Assembly: GCA_963726615.1 (NCBI GenBank)
Contig: CAVSCX010000003.1
Coordinates: forward strand, 248,001 to 312,000
Length of the DNA: 64,000 nucleotides
DNA from: CAWDZK01 sp963726615
GTDB taxonomy: Bacteria; Actinomycetota; Actinomycetes; JACCUZ01
Direction of reading: 5' to 3'
The notes under the pieces were generated by a model that saw only the letters and a program-made list of their open reading frames with translations, was not told the DNA's origin and searched no databases. Numbering within the stretch: the first letter of the stretch is position 1; each line of letters starts with the position of its first letter. Below, in pieces: positions 35,799-44,598 of this stretch. The position numbers were made by a program, and so were the translations under genes.

Positions 35799-37607
35799 CT
35801 AGCCGAGGTCGGTGCGCTCGGCCAGCTCGAGCCAGCGCTCCTCCAGAGCCTCCCGCTGCTCGTGCACGTCACGCAGGTCCGCGTCCAGCGCGAGGACCGC
35901 CTCGTGGTCGCTGGCGACGGCTGCCATCCGGTCGTGCAGGCGCGTCTCGCGGTCGCCGAGCGTCTTCAGCTGGCGATCCAGCCTGGCCAGCTCCTTGCGG
36001 GCTGCGCGCAGGGCCCCGGCGTCCGGTCCCGACGTACCCTCCGGCGACGTGTCGGCCGCGGGGCTGCGGACACCTGGCTGAGCGGCAGACCCTTCGGTGG
36101 CGGCGCGGCGGAGGGCGAGGTACTCGTCGACCCCGCCGGGCAGGTCACGCAGCCCGCCGTCGCCGAGCAGAGCGACGGTGCGGTCGCAGACCCGCTCGAG
36201 GAAGTACCTGTCGTGCGAGACGACAAGCAGCGTGCCCGCCCAGCCGTCGAGGAGGTCCTCGAGTGCGGTGAGTGTGTCGATGTCGAGGTCGTTCGTGGGC
36301 TCGTCGAGCAGCAGCACGTTGGGCCCGTCCATGAGCAGCCGCAGGAGCTGCAGCCGCCGCCGTTCGCCGCCGGAGAGCTCACCGACGGGGGTCCACTGGG
36401 CGTTGCCGACGAAGCCGAACCGCTCGCACATCTGGGTGGCGGTGATGGTGCGCCCCCTGCCCAGGTCGACCTCCCGGCGCACCGACTCGACCGCCTCGAG
36501 CACCCGCAGGGCGGGGTCCAGCTCGGCGACGTCCTGCGAGAGGTAGGCGGTGCGGACCGTCACACCCCGCACGACCCGGCCGCTGGAGGGGTGCAGCTCG
36601 CCGACGAGCAGCCGCAGCAGCGTGGTCTTGCCCGAGCCGTTGACGCCGGCAACGCCGACGCGGTCGCCGGGCCCGAGCTGCCAGGTGAGGCCGTCGAGCA
36701 GGACCCGGTCCCCCACCTGGACCGTGGCGTCGGTGACGTCGTAGACAGTCCGGCCGAGCCGCGCGCCGGCGAACCGCACCAGCTCGACGCTGTCGCGCGG
36801 CGCGGGCTCGTCGGCGATCAGGGCGTTGGCGGCGTCGATGCGGAACCTCGGCTTGGAGGTGCGCGCCGGCGGGCCTCGCCGCAGCCACGCCAGCTCCTTG
36901 CGCACGAGGTTCGCCCGGCGGGCGTCCTCGGTGGCGCTGATGCGGTCCCGCTCGGCCCGGGCCAGCACGTACGCCGAGTAGCCGCCGTCGTACTGGTGCA
37001 CCGCGCCGCCCTGGACCTCCCAGGTGCGGGTGCAGACCGCGTCCAGGAACCAGCGGTCGTGGGTGACGACGACGAGCGCCTCGCGCCGCGCGGCGAGGTG
37101 TCGCGCGAGCCAGTCGATGCCCTCGACGTCGAGGTGGTTCGTGGGCTCGTCGAGCACCAGCAGGTCGTGGTCACCGACAAGCGCCCGGGCAAGTGCGACC
37201 CGGCGTCGCTCGCCGCCGGAGAGCGGGCCGACGACTCGGTCCAGCATCACGTCCAGGTCGTCCCGGCCGCCGAACAGACCGGTGAGGACGTCCCGGACCC
37301 GGGCGTCGGCTGCCCACTCGTGCGCCGGCCCGTCGCCCACCACGAGCGATCGCACCGTCGCGGTCGGCCCGAGGTCGTCGCGCTGTCCCACGTGCGCCAC
37401 CCGCAGCCCGCCCGCGTGCGTGACCCGGCCGGAGTCCGGGGCCTCGCGCCGCGCGAGCAGGCGCAGCAACGTCGACTTCCCGCCGCCGTTGCGCCCGACC
37501 ACACCGGTCCGGTCCCCCTCGGCCACGCCCAGGGAGACGTCGTCGAGCAGCTGCCTGGTCCCGTACCCCATGCCGACGCCCTCGACGTTGACGAGGTTGC
37601 GTGGCAC
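35799..37607 (-). CDS. ABC-F family ATPase
   Basis: A 602-residue protein with two ABC domains and no transmembrane region, as in ribosome-acting ABC-F proteins. Domain 1 has Walker A GVVGRNGGGKSTLLRLLARR, signature PLSGGERRRVALARALVGDH and LLVLDEPTNHLD. Domain 2 has GVNGSGKTTLLRLL and LLDEPTNDLDIDTL. The linker between them is the P-site tRNA-interaction motif region. A C-terminal coiled coil follows (about 540-595). It resembles actinobacterial ABC-F next to ispE (Uup-like). GTG 37607 directly abuts the ispE stop. Confidence 0.93.
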   Translation of the reverse strand: MPRNLVNVEGVGMGYGTRQLLDDVSLGVAEGDRTGVVGRNGGGKSTLLRLLARREAPDSGRVTHAGGLRVAHVGQRDDLGPTATVRSLVVGDGPAHEWAADARVRDVLTGLFGGRDDLDVMLDRVVGPLSGGERRRVALARALVGDHDLLVLDEPTNHLDVEGIDWLARHLAARREALVVVTHDRWFLDAVCTRTWEVQGGAVHQYDGGYSAYVLARAERDRISATEDARRANLVRKELAWLRRGPPARTSKPRFRIDAANALIADEPAPRDSVELVRFAGARLGRTVYDVTDATVQVGDRVLLDGLTWQLGPGDRVGVAGVNGSGKTTLLRLLVGELHPSSGRVVRGVTVRTAYLSQDVAELDPALRVLEAVESVRREVDLGRGRTITATQMCERFGFVGNAQWTPVGELSGGERRRLQLLRLLMDGPNVLLLDEPTNDLDIDTLTALEDLLDGWAGTLLVVSHDRYFLERVCDRTVALLGDGGLRDLPGGVDEYLALRRAATEGSAAQPGVRSPAADTSPEGTSGPDAGALRAARKELARLDRQLKTLGDRETRLHDRMAAVASDHEAVLALDADLRDVHEQREALEERWLELAERTDLG

Positions 37608-38519
37608 CTAGGGGCCGACCATCCGGGCACCGGCCACCGGGCCGTGCGCCCGGCGCACCGAGCGGCAGGTGCCGGTGGCGCTCAGCGCCACGGCGATGTC
37701 TATGGCGTGCTCCCGGCCACGCGCCAGGAAGACCACGCTCGGCCCGCTGCCGGAGACCAGCCCGCCGAGCGCGCCCGCCTCGGCACCGGTCTCCAGCGTC
37801 GCCCGCAGCTCGGGCCGCAGCGAGCAGGCCGCATCCTCGAGGTCGTTGTGCAGGGCCGCCCCGAGGGCGTCGGCGTCGCCGGCTCGCAGTGCCGCCATCA
37901 GCGCGTCGGAGACGCGGGGCTCCGGGACGACGGCCCTGCCGCGCAGCCGGTCGCACTCGGCGTACACCGCGGGGGTCGACAGGCCGCTGTCCGCGACGGC
38001 GACGACCCACTCGAACCGACCACGCGCGAGGACGGGGGTCAGCACCTCGCCGCGGCCGGTGCCCAGTGCGGTGCCACCGACCAGCGAGAAGGGCACGTCG
38101 CTGCCGATCTCGCCCGCCAGCCGGAGCAGCTGGCTGCGCGGCAGCCCCGTCCGCCAGAGCTCGTCGCACGCGACCAGCGCCGCGGCAGCGTCGGCGCTGC
38201 CACCGGCCATGCCACCGGCGACGGGGATCGCCTTGGTGACGTGCAGCCTGGCCACGGGCTCGACCCTGGCGTGCTCCGCAAGAGCCTGGGCGGCGACGAC
38301 GACCAGGTTGGTCGCGTCCTGTGGTACGCCGTCGACGGGGGCACCGTCGGACGTGGTGACGCTGACCGTCAGGTCGTCGGCCGCAGCCGCGAGGAGCTCG
38401 TCGTAGAGCGAGATCGCGTGGTAGGCGGTCGCCACGTCGTGGTAGCCGTCCGGTCGCCGCGAGCCGACTGCCAGCCCGAGGTTGACCTTGGCGGGCGCGC
38501 GCACGGTCACCGAGGTCAT
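37608..38519 (-). CDS. ispE: 4-diphosphocytidyl-2-C-methyl-D-erythritol kinase
   Basis: A 303-residue GHMP kinase in the MEP isoprenoid pathway. TVRAPAKVNLGLAVGSRRPD and GYHDVATAYHAISLYDEL match the substrate region, the phosphate loop is IPVAGGMAGGSADAAAALV (about 95), and the third motif is GLVSGSGPSVVFLA. It is 10 bp downstream of rsmA. A TAGGGT box lies exactly 6 nt before the ATG, so it may have its own leaderless promoter overlapping the rsmA stop. Confidence 0.97.
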   Translation of the reverse strand: MTSVTVRAPAKVNLGLAVGSRRPDGYHDVATAYHAISLYDELLAAAADDLTVSVTTSDGAPVDGVPQDATNLVVVAAQALAEHARVEPVARLHVTKAIPVAGGMAGGSADAAAALVACDELWRTGLPRSQLLRLAGEIGSDVPFSLVGGTALGTGRGEVLTPVLARGRFEWVVAVADSGLSTPAVYAECDRLRGRAVVPEPRVSDALMAALRAGDADALGAALHNDLEDAACSLRPELRATLETGAEAGALGGLVSGSGPSVVFLARGREHAIDIAVALSATGTCRSVRRAHGPVAGARMVGP

Positions 38520-38525
38520 GACGTG

Positions 38526-38531
38526 ACCCTA
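38526..38531 (-). promoter_or_regulatory. -10 box of ispE (leaderless), overlapping the rsmA end
   Basis: TAGGGT on the minus strand, then 6 nt to the ATG at 38519. It spans the rsmA stop region. Confidence 0.5.
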
Positions 38532-39410
38532 GGGGGCCGCGGATCCGTCGCGAGGCGGGCGTTGCACCGCGAGCCGGGCGAACTCCGCGACGCCGAGGGC
38601 CTCGCCCCGGGTGCGCGGGTCGATGCCGGCCGAGCGCAGGGCGGTCTCAGCGGCGGCGGCGGAGCCGGCCCAGCCGGCCAGGGCTGCACGCAGGGTCTTG
38701 CGCCGCTGCGCGAAGGCGGCGTCGACAAGGTCGAACACCTCCTGCCGGGTGACCGTCGTGTCGGGCGGGTCCCGCCGGGTCATCGCCACCAGCCCGGAGT
38801 CGACGTTGGGCGCGGGCCAGAAGACGGTGCGGCCGACGGACCCGGCCCGGCGCACCTCGGCGTACCACGCGGCCTTCACGGACGGGACGCCGTAGACCTT
38901 GCTGCCGGGCGGGGCGGCCAGCCGGTCGGCGACCTCGGACTGCACCATCACGAGCACCCGCCGCAGGGTGGGGAACCGCTCCAGCAGGTGCAGCAGCACC
39001 GGCACGGAGACGTTGTACGGCAGGTTCGCGACCAGAGCCGTGGGTGCCCGGCCGGGCAGGGCGTCCAGCCGGAGGGCGTCGCCGGTGACGACGGTCAGCC
39101 GTTCGGCGTACGCCGGCGCATGCCGCGCGACCGTCACCGGCAGCTCGGCCGCGAGCAGCGTGTCGACCTCGACGGCGGTGACCGACGCGACCTCGGGCAG
39201 CAGGGCCAGGGTCAGCGAGCCGAGCCCGGGACCCACCTCGACGACGTGGTCTTCGGGCCCGACCTCGGCGGCCCGGACGACGCGTCGCACGGTGTTGGGG
39301 TCGATGACGAAGTTCTGGCCGAGGGTCTTGGTGGGCCGGGCGCCGAGCCGGGCAGCGAGCGCGCGCACCTCGGCCGGGCCGAGCAGCGCGGGCGCCGGGT
39401 CGGATGCCAT
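38529..39410 (-). CDS. rsmA: 16S rRNA (adenine1518/1519-N6)-dimethyltransferase
   Basis: A 293-residue KsgA/RsmA. Hallmarks are TKTLGQNFVIDPNTVRRV, VVEVGPGLGSLTLALLPEV (SAM motif I), the catalytic motif ALVANLPYNVSVPVLLHLL, and PAPNVDSGLVAM followed by FAQRRKTLRAAL. It dimethylates two adenines in helix 45 of 16S rRNA. The order rpfB-rsmA-ispE is standard in actinobacteria. Start ATG 39410 gives a normal N-terminus. Confidence 0.97.
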   Translation of the reverse strand: MASDPAPALLGPAEVRALAARLGARPTKTLGQNFVIDPNTVRRVVRAAEVGPEDHVVEVGPGLGSLTLALLPEVASVTAVEVDTLLAAELPVTVARHAPAYAERLTVVTGDALRLDALPGRAPTALVANLPYNVSVPVLLHLLERFPTLRRVLVMVQSEVADRLAAPPGSKVYGVPSVKAAWYAEVRRAGSVGRTVFWPAPNVDSGLVAMTRRDPPDTTVTRQEVFDLVDAAFAQRRKTLRAALAGWAGSAAAAETALRSAGIDPRTRGEALGVAEFARLAVQRPPRDGSAAP

Positions 39411-39426
39411 CGGGTCGGCGTCCGCG

Positions 39427-40584
39427 TCAGCTGAAGAGGTTGCGGCCGCAGACCGGCCACTGGCCGGCGCCGCTGCGGTTGTACAGGATCTGCGCCCGGT
39501 AGGTCTGCTCGGACGGGCTCGCCTCCGACGGCAGGCCGACCCCGCCGACGGCGCGCCAGGTGCTCTCCATGAACTGGTACAACCCGTAGAAGGGACCGGC
39601 CGGGTTGTAGGCACGCGGGTTGCCGCTCGACTCGCAGTTGGCCAGCGCCGCCCAGTTGAGGCCGTCGGCGGCGGGCGCGTTGTCGGGCCGCTTCTTGGTG
39701 CCGACGAGGAGCACCTCGGTGACGGGCTCCTTGGCCACCTCCTCGGCGACCAGCCGACGCGTGTCGAGCTCGCCGTCGAGGTAGGTCTCGCGGAACGTGC
39801 GCACCTCGATGCCGACCTTGCCCTGCTCGACGACCTTGGTCTCGCCCTGGTAGAGCTCGTCGGTCTTCTTCTTCTTCGTCTCGAACCGGATCGGCCGCTC
39901 CTCGACGGCCCGCTTGCCGTCGACCCGCGTCACGGAGACGACCTGCTCGGCGTACGGCTGGCTGCTCAGGTCGGCCGAGACGCGGTCCTGCTGCCGCAGC
40001 GGCACACCGGACTCCTCCAGCGCGCCGCGGAGCGTGGTGGCCGTCGTGGTCACCTCGTGCCGGTCGCCGTCGGCGAGGAAGGTGAGGTGGTGCGGCATCC
40101 GCACGTCGAGCTCGATGCCACCGCGGGTGATCCGCCGGCTGCGCGAGGCCGACACCCAGGCACCGTCGGAGCGGACTCCGAGCAGGAGCAGCGCCTCGGA
40201 CACCGTGCGGCCCGTCGTCCACACCGTGCGGGTCCGGCCGTCGACCGTGAGCAGCACCGGGCGGCCGTACCGCAGCTGGACTGTCTCGCCGTCGGTCAGC
40301 GCCGAGTCGGGCGAGGGGCTGACGAGGTCGTGGGCGAGGTCGTAGCCGATGCCCTCGCTGTCGAGCAGGTCACCGACGGTGCGCGCGAAGCCGTGGACCT
40401 GCCGCTCGTGGCCGTCGACAGCGACGGTGACGGTCTTGTCCAGCCGCACGAACGCGGTGGTGCCGGCGACGAGGGCCAGCACGATGCCCAGCTGCAGGGC
40501 CAGGGTGGGCCCGGTGGTCAGCACCGTCCGCAGCAGCGACCGCCGGGGTCCTGCCGAGTGCCTGCCCCGTGGCTGCCCGCTCAT
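39427..40584 (-). CDS. rpfB: Resuscitation-promoting factor RpfB
   Basis: A 385-residue exported muralytic enzyme. A basic N-terminus and hydrophobic segment (about 26-46) form a signal/anchor; three DUF348 repeats follow (about 50-105, 106-162, 163-220), then a G5 domain (about 225-295). The C-terminal Rpf domain begins LNWAALANCESSGNPRAYNP and continues PFYGLYQFMESTW. The glutamate in CESSG is the catalytic residue. Rpf enzymes cut peptidoglycan and wake dormant cells. The ATG at 40584 is chosen; a TACCGT box lies 9 nt upstream. A two-stage inverted repeat separates it from tatD. Confidence 0.95.
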   Translation of the reverse strand: MSGQPRGRHSAGPRRSLLRTVLTTGPTLALQLGIVLALVAGTTAFVRLDKTVTVAVDGHERQVHGFARTVGDLLDSEGIGYDLAHDLVSPSPDSALTDGETVQLRYGRPVLLTVDGRTRTVWTTGRTVSEALLLLGVRSDGAWVSASRSRRITRGGIELDVRMPHHLTFLADGDRHEVTTTATTLRGALEESGVPLRQQDRVSADLSSQPYAEQVVSVTRVDGKRAVEERPIRFETKKKKTDELYQGETKVVEQGKVGIEVRTFRETYLDGELDTRRLVAEEVAKEPVTEVLLVGTKKRPDNAPAADGLNWAALANCESSGNPRAYNPAGPFYGLYQFMESTWRAVGGVGLPSEASPSEQTYRAQILYNRSGAGQWPVCGRNLFS

Positions 40585-40593
40585 TGGGCGACG

Positions 40594-40599
40594 ACGGTA
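40594..40599 (-). promoter_or_regulatory. -10 box of rpfB
   Basis: TACCGT on the minus strand ends 9 nt before the rpfB ATG at 40584, predicting a very short or absent leader. Confidence 0.45.
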
Positions 40600-40641
40600 C
40601 CGGCCCCTTTCGGGCGCGGGCAACACGAGTCCCAGGGGACC

Positions 40642-40711
40642 TCGTTTGCGACGTCAGTCACCGACACGCCGAGGCGGAGCCCGGCGTGTCGGGGAGCAAG
40701 GTCGCAAACGA
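40642..40711. terminator. Two-stage inverted repeat between tatD and rpfB
   Basis: Outer perfect 11-bp arms tcgtttgcgac (40642-40652) / gtcgcaaacga (40701-40711) and inner perfect 11-bp arms ccgacacgccg (40661-40671) / cggcgtgtcgg (40682-40692), with 8-nt bulge on each side and a 10-nt loop. It follows tatD and precedes the rpfB -10 box, so it is probably a terminator of metG-tatD or a REP-like element. Confidence 0.6.
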
Positions 40712-40723
40712 TCTTCGTTCGGG

Positions 40724-41626
40724 TCACCAGGGGCCGAAGGCAGCGTCGGTCGCGGCGGCGACGGCGCCGGCCATCGTGTCCTCGTCGACGTCCTTGACCG
40801 CTGCCATCGCGCGCAGCGTGTGCGGGACCAGGTACGACGCGTTGGGCCGGCCGCGGTAGGGCATCGGTGTGAGGTACGGCGCATCGGTCTCGACGAGCAG
40901 CCGGTCGAGCGGTGCGACGGCCAGCGCCGCTCGCAGCATGTCGGCGTTCTTGAAGGTCACCGTCCCGGCGAAGGAGAGGAACCAGCCCCGGTGCGCGCAG
41001 TGCTCGGCCATCGCGGCGTCGCCGGAGAAGCAGTGGAAGACCACCCGCTCGGGAGGTCCGGCGTCCTCGAGCACGCGCAGGACGTCGTCGTGCGCGTCGC
41101 GGTCGTGGATGACGAGGGCCTTGCCGTGCCGCTTCGCCATCTCGATGTGCGCGCGGAACGACGACTCCTGCACGCCGCGGCCCTCGGGCCCGGTACGGAA
41201 GTGGTCCAGCCCGGTCTCCCCCACTGCGCGCACCACGGGGTCGCCGGCCAGCGCATCGATCTCGGCGAGCGCCGCGTCGATGCCGCCCGCAGCGGCAAGC
41301 AGCGGCGCCTCGTTCGGATGCAGCGCGACCCCGGCCACGATCTCGTCATGCCGCCGGGCCGTCTCGACCGCCCACCTCGCACCGGGCAGGTCGCAGCCGA
41401 TCTGGACGACCCGGGGCACGCCGACGGCAGCCGAGGCCGCCAGCGCTTCGTCGACCGTCAGCCAGTCGTCCGGCGGGTCGGCGATGTCCAGGTGGCAGTG
41501 CGAGTCGGCCACCGGCACCCGCAGCGGCGCCGGTGCCGGTGGCCGTTCGCGGTCGGCGGCCCGCCCGCCCGCCCGGCCGCGGGTCCGTGTCGGCCCGCCC
41601 GGGCCTTCCCCCGGGGACGCCGTCAC
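40724..41626 (-). CDS. tatD: TatD family metal-dependent hydrolase (DNase)
   Basis: A 300-residue amidohydrolase-fold protein. Metal-binding motifs are VADSHCHLDI (about 39-48), VRAVGETGLDHF with the bridging glutamate, LVIHDRDAHDDVLRVLEDAG, VFHCFSGD and LLVETDAPYLTPMPYRGRPN. TatD proteins are 3'-5' DNases. The first 35 residues are Pro/Arg/Gly-rich and variable. GTG 41626 overlaps the metG stop as GTGA, as in the conserved metG-tatD-rpfB-rsmA order. Confidence 0.95.
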   Translation of the reverse strand: MTASPGEGPGGPTRTRGRAGGRAADRERPPAPAPLRVPVADSHCHLDIADPPDDWLTVDEALAASAAVGVPRVVQIGCDLPGARWAVETARRHDEIVAGVALHPNEAPLLAAAGGIDAALAEIDALAGDPVVRAVGETGLDHFRTGPEGRGVQESSFRAHIEMAKRHGKALVIHDRDAHDDVLRVLEDAGPPERVVFHCFSGDAAMAEHCAHRGWFLSFAGTVTFKNADMLRAALAVAPLDRLLVETDAPYLTPMPYRGRPNASYLVPHTLRAMAAVKDVDEDTMAGAVAAATDAAFGPW

Positions 41627-43245
41627 GCCTGCTCGGGCTCCTCGATCCGCGGGAAGAGCGGCTCGGACTTGGCGACCTGGGCGCCGGCGGGCAGCTGCCC
41701 CCAGCGCCCGGCCTCCTGCACCCTTGCGTCACCGATCGGACCGAGCGACCCGGCGGCGCCGAGCGACGCCCACAAGGTAGTCGTCGCCTTCGGCATCACC
41801 GGGTGCAGCAGCACTGCCACGACGCGCAGCGCCTCGGCGGTGGCGTACAGGATGCGGTCGAGGTCGGCGGCGCGGGACTCGTCCTTGGCCACCTTCCACG
41901 GCTCCTGCTCGGTGACGTAGCTGTTGACCATGCGGACGTAGTCCATCGCCGCCAGGATGGCGCCCTGCAGGTCGAGCCTGTCGATCGCCGCCTCGGCCGC
42001 GGTGACAGCGGTTGCCGCACCCTCCGACAGCTCGGGCTCGTCGACAGGTGCCGGCAGCACGCCGTCGCGGTACCGGCCGACCATCGACGTGAGCCGGGAG
42101 GAGAGGTTGCCGAGCTGGTCGGCCAGCTCCGCCTTGTAGCGGGCGCTGAGGTCCTCCCACGAGAACGAGCCGTCCTGCCCGAACTCGATGGCCCGCAGGA
42201 AGTAGTAGCGGAACGCGTCCGAGCCGAACACGTCGACGATCTCGCTCGGCGGGATGGCGGTGAGCTTGGACTTGCTCATCTTCTCGCCGCCGACGAGCAG
42301 CCAGCCGTGCGCGAAGACGGTCTTCGGCAGGGGGACCCCGGCTGCCAGCAGCATCGCCGGCCAGATCACGGCGTGGAAGCGGAGGATGTCCTTGCCCACC
42401 AGGTGCACGTCCGGCGGCCAGGTTCGGGCGAACTTCTCCGCAGCCTCCTCGTCGCCGTAGCCCGCCGCGGACAGGTAGTTGAGCAGGGCGTCGATCCACA
42501 CGTAGAGGACGTGCTTGTCGTCCCACGGGATCGGGATGCCCCAGTTGAAGGTCGACCGCGAGATCGACAGGTCCTGGAGGCCCTGCCGGACGAACGACGT
42601 GACCTCGTTACGGGCGCTGGCCGGCTGGACGAACTCCGGGTGTCTCTCGTACAGCCCGAGCAGTCGGTCGGCGTACGCCGAGAGCCGGAAGAAGTAGTTC
42701 TGCTCGGAGAGCCACTCCACCGGCCGGCCGTGGATCGGGCAGAGCCGCTGGCCGGCCAGGTCGCCGGTGCCTTCCACAAGCTCGCTCTCGAGCTTGAACT
42801 CCTCGCACGGGACGCAGTACGGACCCTCGTAGCTGCCCTGGTAGACGTCGCCCTTGTCGTTGAGGGTGGCCCAGAACTCCTGGACCCGCCGGGTGTGCCG
42901 CGCCTCGGTGGTGCGGATGAAGTCGTCGTTGGCTGCGTCGATGGTCTGCAGCACCGGCTTCCACGCGTTCTCGACGAGGTCGTCGGTGAACTCCTTCGCG
43001 GTCTTGCCAACGGCCTCGGCCGAGCGGAGCACCTTCTCGCCGTGCTCGTCGGTGCCGGTGAGGAACCAGACGTCCTCGCCGCGCTGCCGGTGCCAGCGGG
43101 TCAGGACGTCGCCCGCCACCGTGGTGTAGGCGTTGCCGATGTGCGGCGCCGCGCTGACGTAGTAGATCGGCGTCGTGACGTAGTACGCCTTGCCGGCGGG
43201 AGATGTCTCCCCGGCCGGGACGGCGTGCGCGGCGGCGTCGGTCAT
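41623..43245 (-). CDS. metG: Methionyl-tRNA synthetase
   Basis: A 540-residue class I synthetase. The HIGH box is in VSAAPHIGNAYTTVAGD, the zinc-type region reads YCVPCEEFK and LCPIHGRPVEWL, and the KMSKS box is VGGEKMSKSKLTAIPP (about 317-331). The anticodon-binding helices follow and there is no C-terminal tRNA-binding EMAP domain, matching actinobacterial MetG2. ATG 43245 lies exactly 6 nt after TACGCT, so it is probably leaderless. Repeat copy B lies about 60 bp upstream. Confidence 0.97.
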   Translation of the reverse strand: MTDAAAHAVPAGETSPAGKAYYVTTPIYYVSAAPHIGNAYTTVAGDVLTRWHRQRGEDVWFLTGTDEHGEKVLRSAEAVGKTAKEFTDDLVENAWKPVLQTIDAANDDFIRTTEARHTRRVQEFWATLNDKGDVYQGSYEGPYCVPCEEFKLESELVEGTGDLAGQRLCPIHGRPVEWLSEQNYFFRLSAYADRLLGLYERHPEFVQPASARNEVTSFVRQGLQDLSISRSTFNWGIPIPWDDKHVLYVWIDALLNYLSAAGYGDEEAAEKFARTWPPDVHLVGKDILRFHAVIWPAMLLAAGVPLPKTVFAHGWLLVGGEKMSKSKLTAIPPSEIVDVFGSDAFRYYFLRAIEFGQDGSFSWEDLSARYKAELADQLGNLSSRLTSMVGRYRDGVLPAPVDEPELSEGAATAVTAAEAAIDRLDLQGAILAAMDYVRMVNSYVTEQEPWKVAKDESRAADLDRILYATAEALRVVAVLLHPVMPKATTTLWASLGAAGSLGPIGDARVQEAGRWGQLPAGAQVAKSEPLFPRIEEPEQA

Positions 43246-43251
43246 GGCTCC

Positions 43252-43257
43252 AGCGTA
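43252..43257 (-). promoter_or_regulatory. -10 box of metG (leaderless)
   Basis: TACGCT on the minus strand, then 6 nt to the ATG at 43245. Confidence 0.6.
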
Positions 43258-43304
43258 CGGGCGCGGCTCAACCGCATTCGTCACCGAGCTCCGCCCTCGC
43301 CTCA

Positions 43305-43380
43305 GCAGGTAGGCGATGGCCCCGGCAGGCGTCTACACCTCCCGTGGCGATCACCCGCATGCCTTACGTGGTCGATTGCG
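43305..43380. repeat. Dispersed repeat, copy B
   Basis: Aligns without gaps to 15747-15822 (60 of 76 identical by my count), in the same orientation. Unlike copy A it lacks the outer left arm, so no long perfect palindrome is left. It sits in the 152-bp gap between the aminotransferase gene and metG. Confidence 0.85.
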
Positions 43381-43397
43381 CCGGGCGGGGGGCGGGC

Positions 43398-44573
43398 TCA
43401 GCCGAGCTTGGGCAGGCCGCGCTTGAGGTTGCGGACGGCCTGCACGATGCGCTGCTCGTTCTCGATGAGGGCGAACCGCACGAACCGGTCCCCGGCCGGG
43501 CCGAACCCGACCCCCGGCGACAGGGCGACGTCGCACTCCTTGACGATCAGGGTGGCGAACTCGATCGACCCCATCTCGGCGTAGGCCTCGGGGATCGGAG
43601 CCCAGACGAACATGGTCCCGCGCGGCCGTTCCACGTCCCAGCCGATCCGGCCGAGGCCGTCGACCAGCGCGTTGCGACGGGACTCGTAGACGGCGTTGAC
43701 CTCGGTCGGATAGTCCGGCGCCTCGTTCATCGTCACGGTGGCGGCGATCTGGATCGGCTGGAACGTGCCGTAGTCGAGGTAGCTCTTGAGCTTGCCGAGC
43801 GCACCGACGACCTCGCTGTTGCCCACCAGGAAGGCAACCCGCCAGCCGGCCATGGAGAACGACTTGGTCATCGAGTACAGCTCGACGGCGCAGTCCTTGG
43901 CGCCCTCGCACTGGAGGATCGACGGCGGCTGCCAGCCGTCGAAGGCCACGTCGGCGTAGGCGAAGTCGTGCACCAGGACGACGTCGCGCTCGCGGGCCCA
44001 GTCGACGAGCCGCTGCAGGTCGGCCAGCTCGACTGTCGCGGTGGTCGGGTTGTGCGGGAAGGAGAGCACCACCACGCGTGGCTTGGGCCAGCCGAGCTCC
44101 CAGGCCTCCATGACGTTGGCGACGTAGTCCTCGCCCGTCCCCACCGGCACCTGCCGGGCGTCGGCGCCCGCGAAGTAGGGCCCCCAGATGTGGATCGGGT
44201 ACGACGGGCTCGGCACCAGCGCCGCGTCGCCGGGCTGCAGCAGCACCCACATGAGGTGGCTGAACCCCTCCTTGGCCCCGATCGTCGAGATCACCTCGGT
44301 CTCGGGGTCCAGCGAGACGCCGAACTTGCGCTGGTAGAGGGCGGCGACGGCCTGGCGCAGCTTCGGGATGCCGCGGCTGGCGGAGTAGCGGTGGTTGCGG
44401 GAGTTGCGCGCGGCCTCGGCGAGCTTCTCGACCGCGACGGCGGGCGAGGGCAGGTCGGGGTTGCCGAAGCCGAGGTCGATGACGTCGCGTCCGGCCCGCC
44501 GCGCCTCCAGCTTGAGCCCGTCGATGATGGTGAAGACGTACGGCGGCAGGCCCGGGATGCGGCGGAACTCCAT
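43398..44573 (-). CDS. PLP-dependent aminotransferase, AlaC/LL-DAP-aminotransferase-like
   Basis: A 391-residue class I aminotransferase. It has DVIDLGFGNPDLPSP, YSASRGIPKLRQAVAALYQR, VVVLSFPHNPTTATVELAD, and the PLP lysine in LYSMTKSFSMAGWRVAFLV (about 245). The short start FRRIPGLPPYVFTIIDGLK is typical of the AlaC/YfdZ branch (alanine aminotransferase), with DapC/DapL as alternatives. ATG 44573 follows TAGCCT by 7 nt. It lies downstream of rsmI in the same direction. Substrate assignment is uncertain. Confidence 0.88.
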   Translation of the reverse strand: MEFRRIPGLPPYVFTIIDGLKLEARRAGRDVIDLGFGNPDLPSPAVAVEKLAEAARNSRNHRYSASRGIPKLRQAVAALYQRKFGVSLDPETEVISTIGAKEGFSHLMWVLLQPGDAALVPSPSYPIHIWGPYFAGADARQVPVGTGEDYVANVMEAWELGWPKPRVVVLSFPHNPTTATVELADLQRLVDWARERDVVLVHDFAYADVAFDGWQPPSILQCEGAKDCAVELYSMTKSFSMAGWRVAFLVGNSEVVGALGKLKSYLDYGTFQPIQIAATVTMNEAPDYPTEVNAVYESRRNALVDGLGRIGWDVERPRGTMFVWAPIPEAYAEMGSIEFATLIVKECDVALSPGVGFGPAGDRFVRFALIENEQRIVQAVRNLKRGLPKLG

Positions 44574-44580
44574 GCCCGCC

Positions 44581-44586
44581 AGGCTA
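44581..44586 (-). promoter_or_regulatory. -10 box of the aminotransferase gene
   Basis: TAGCCT on the minus strand ends 7 nt before the ATG at 44573. Confidence 0.5.
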
Positions 44587-44598
44587 GACCGGTGCCGG

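Noticed and set aside
35457..39434. A 1325-codon plus-strand frame across ABC-F, ispE and rsmA
   Set aside because: It is antisense to three clear minus-strand genes and matches no family.
40585..40723. A ydaO (c-di-AMP) riboswitch upstream of rpfB
   Set aside because: Some actinobacterial rpf genes have one, but its conserved sequence blocks are absent here; only the plain inverted repeat is present.
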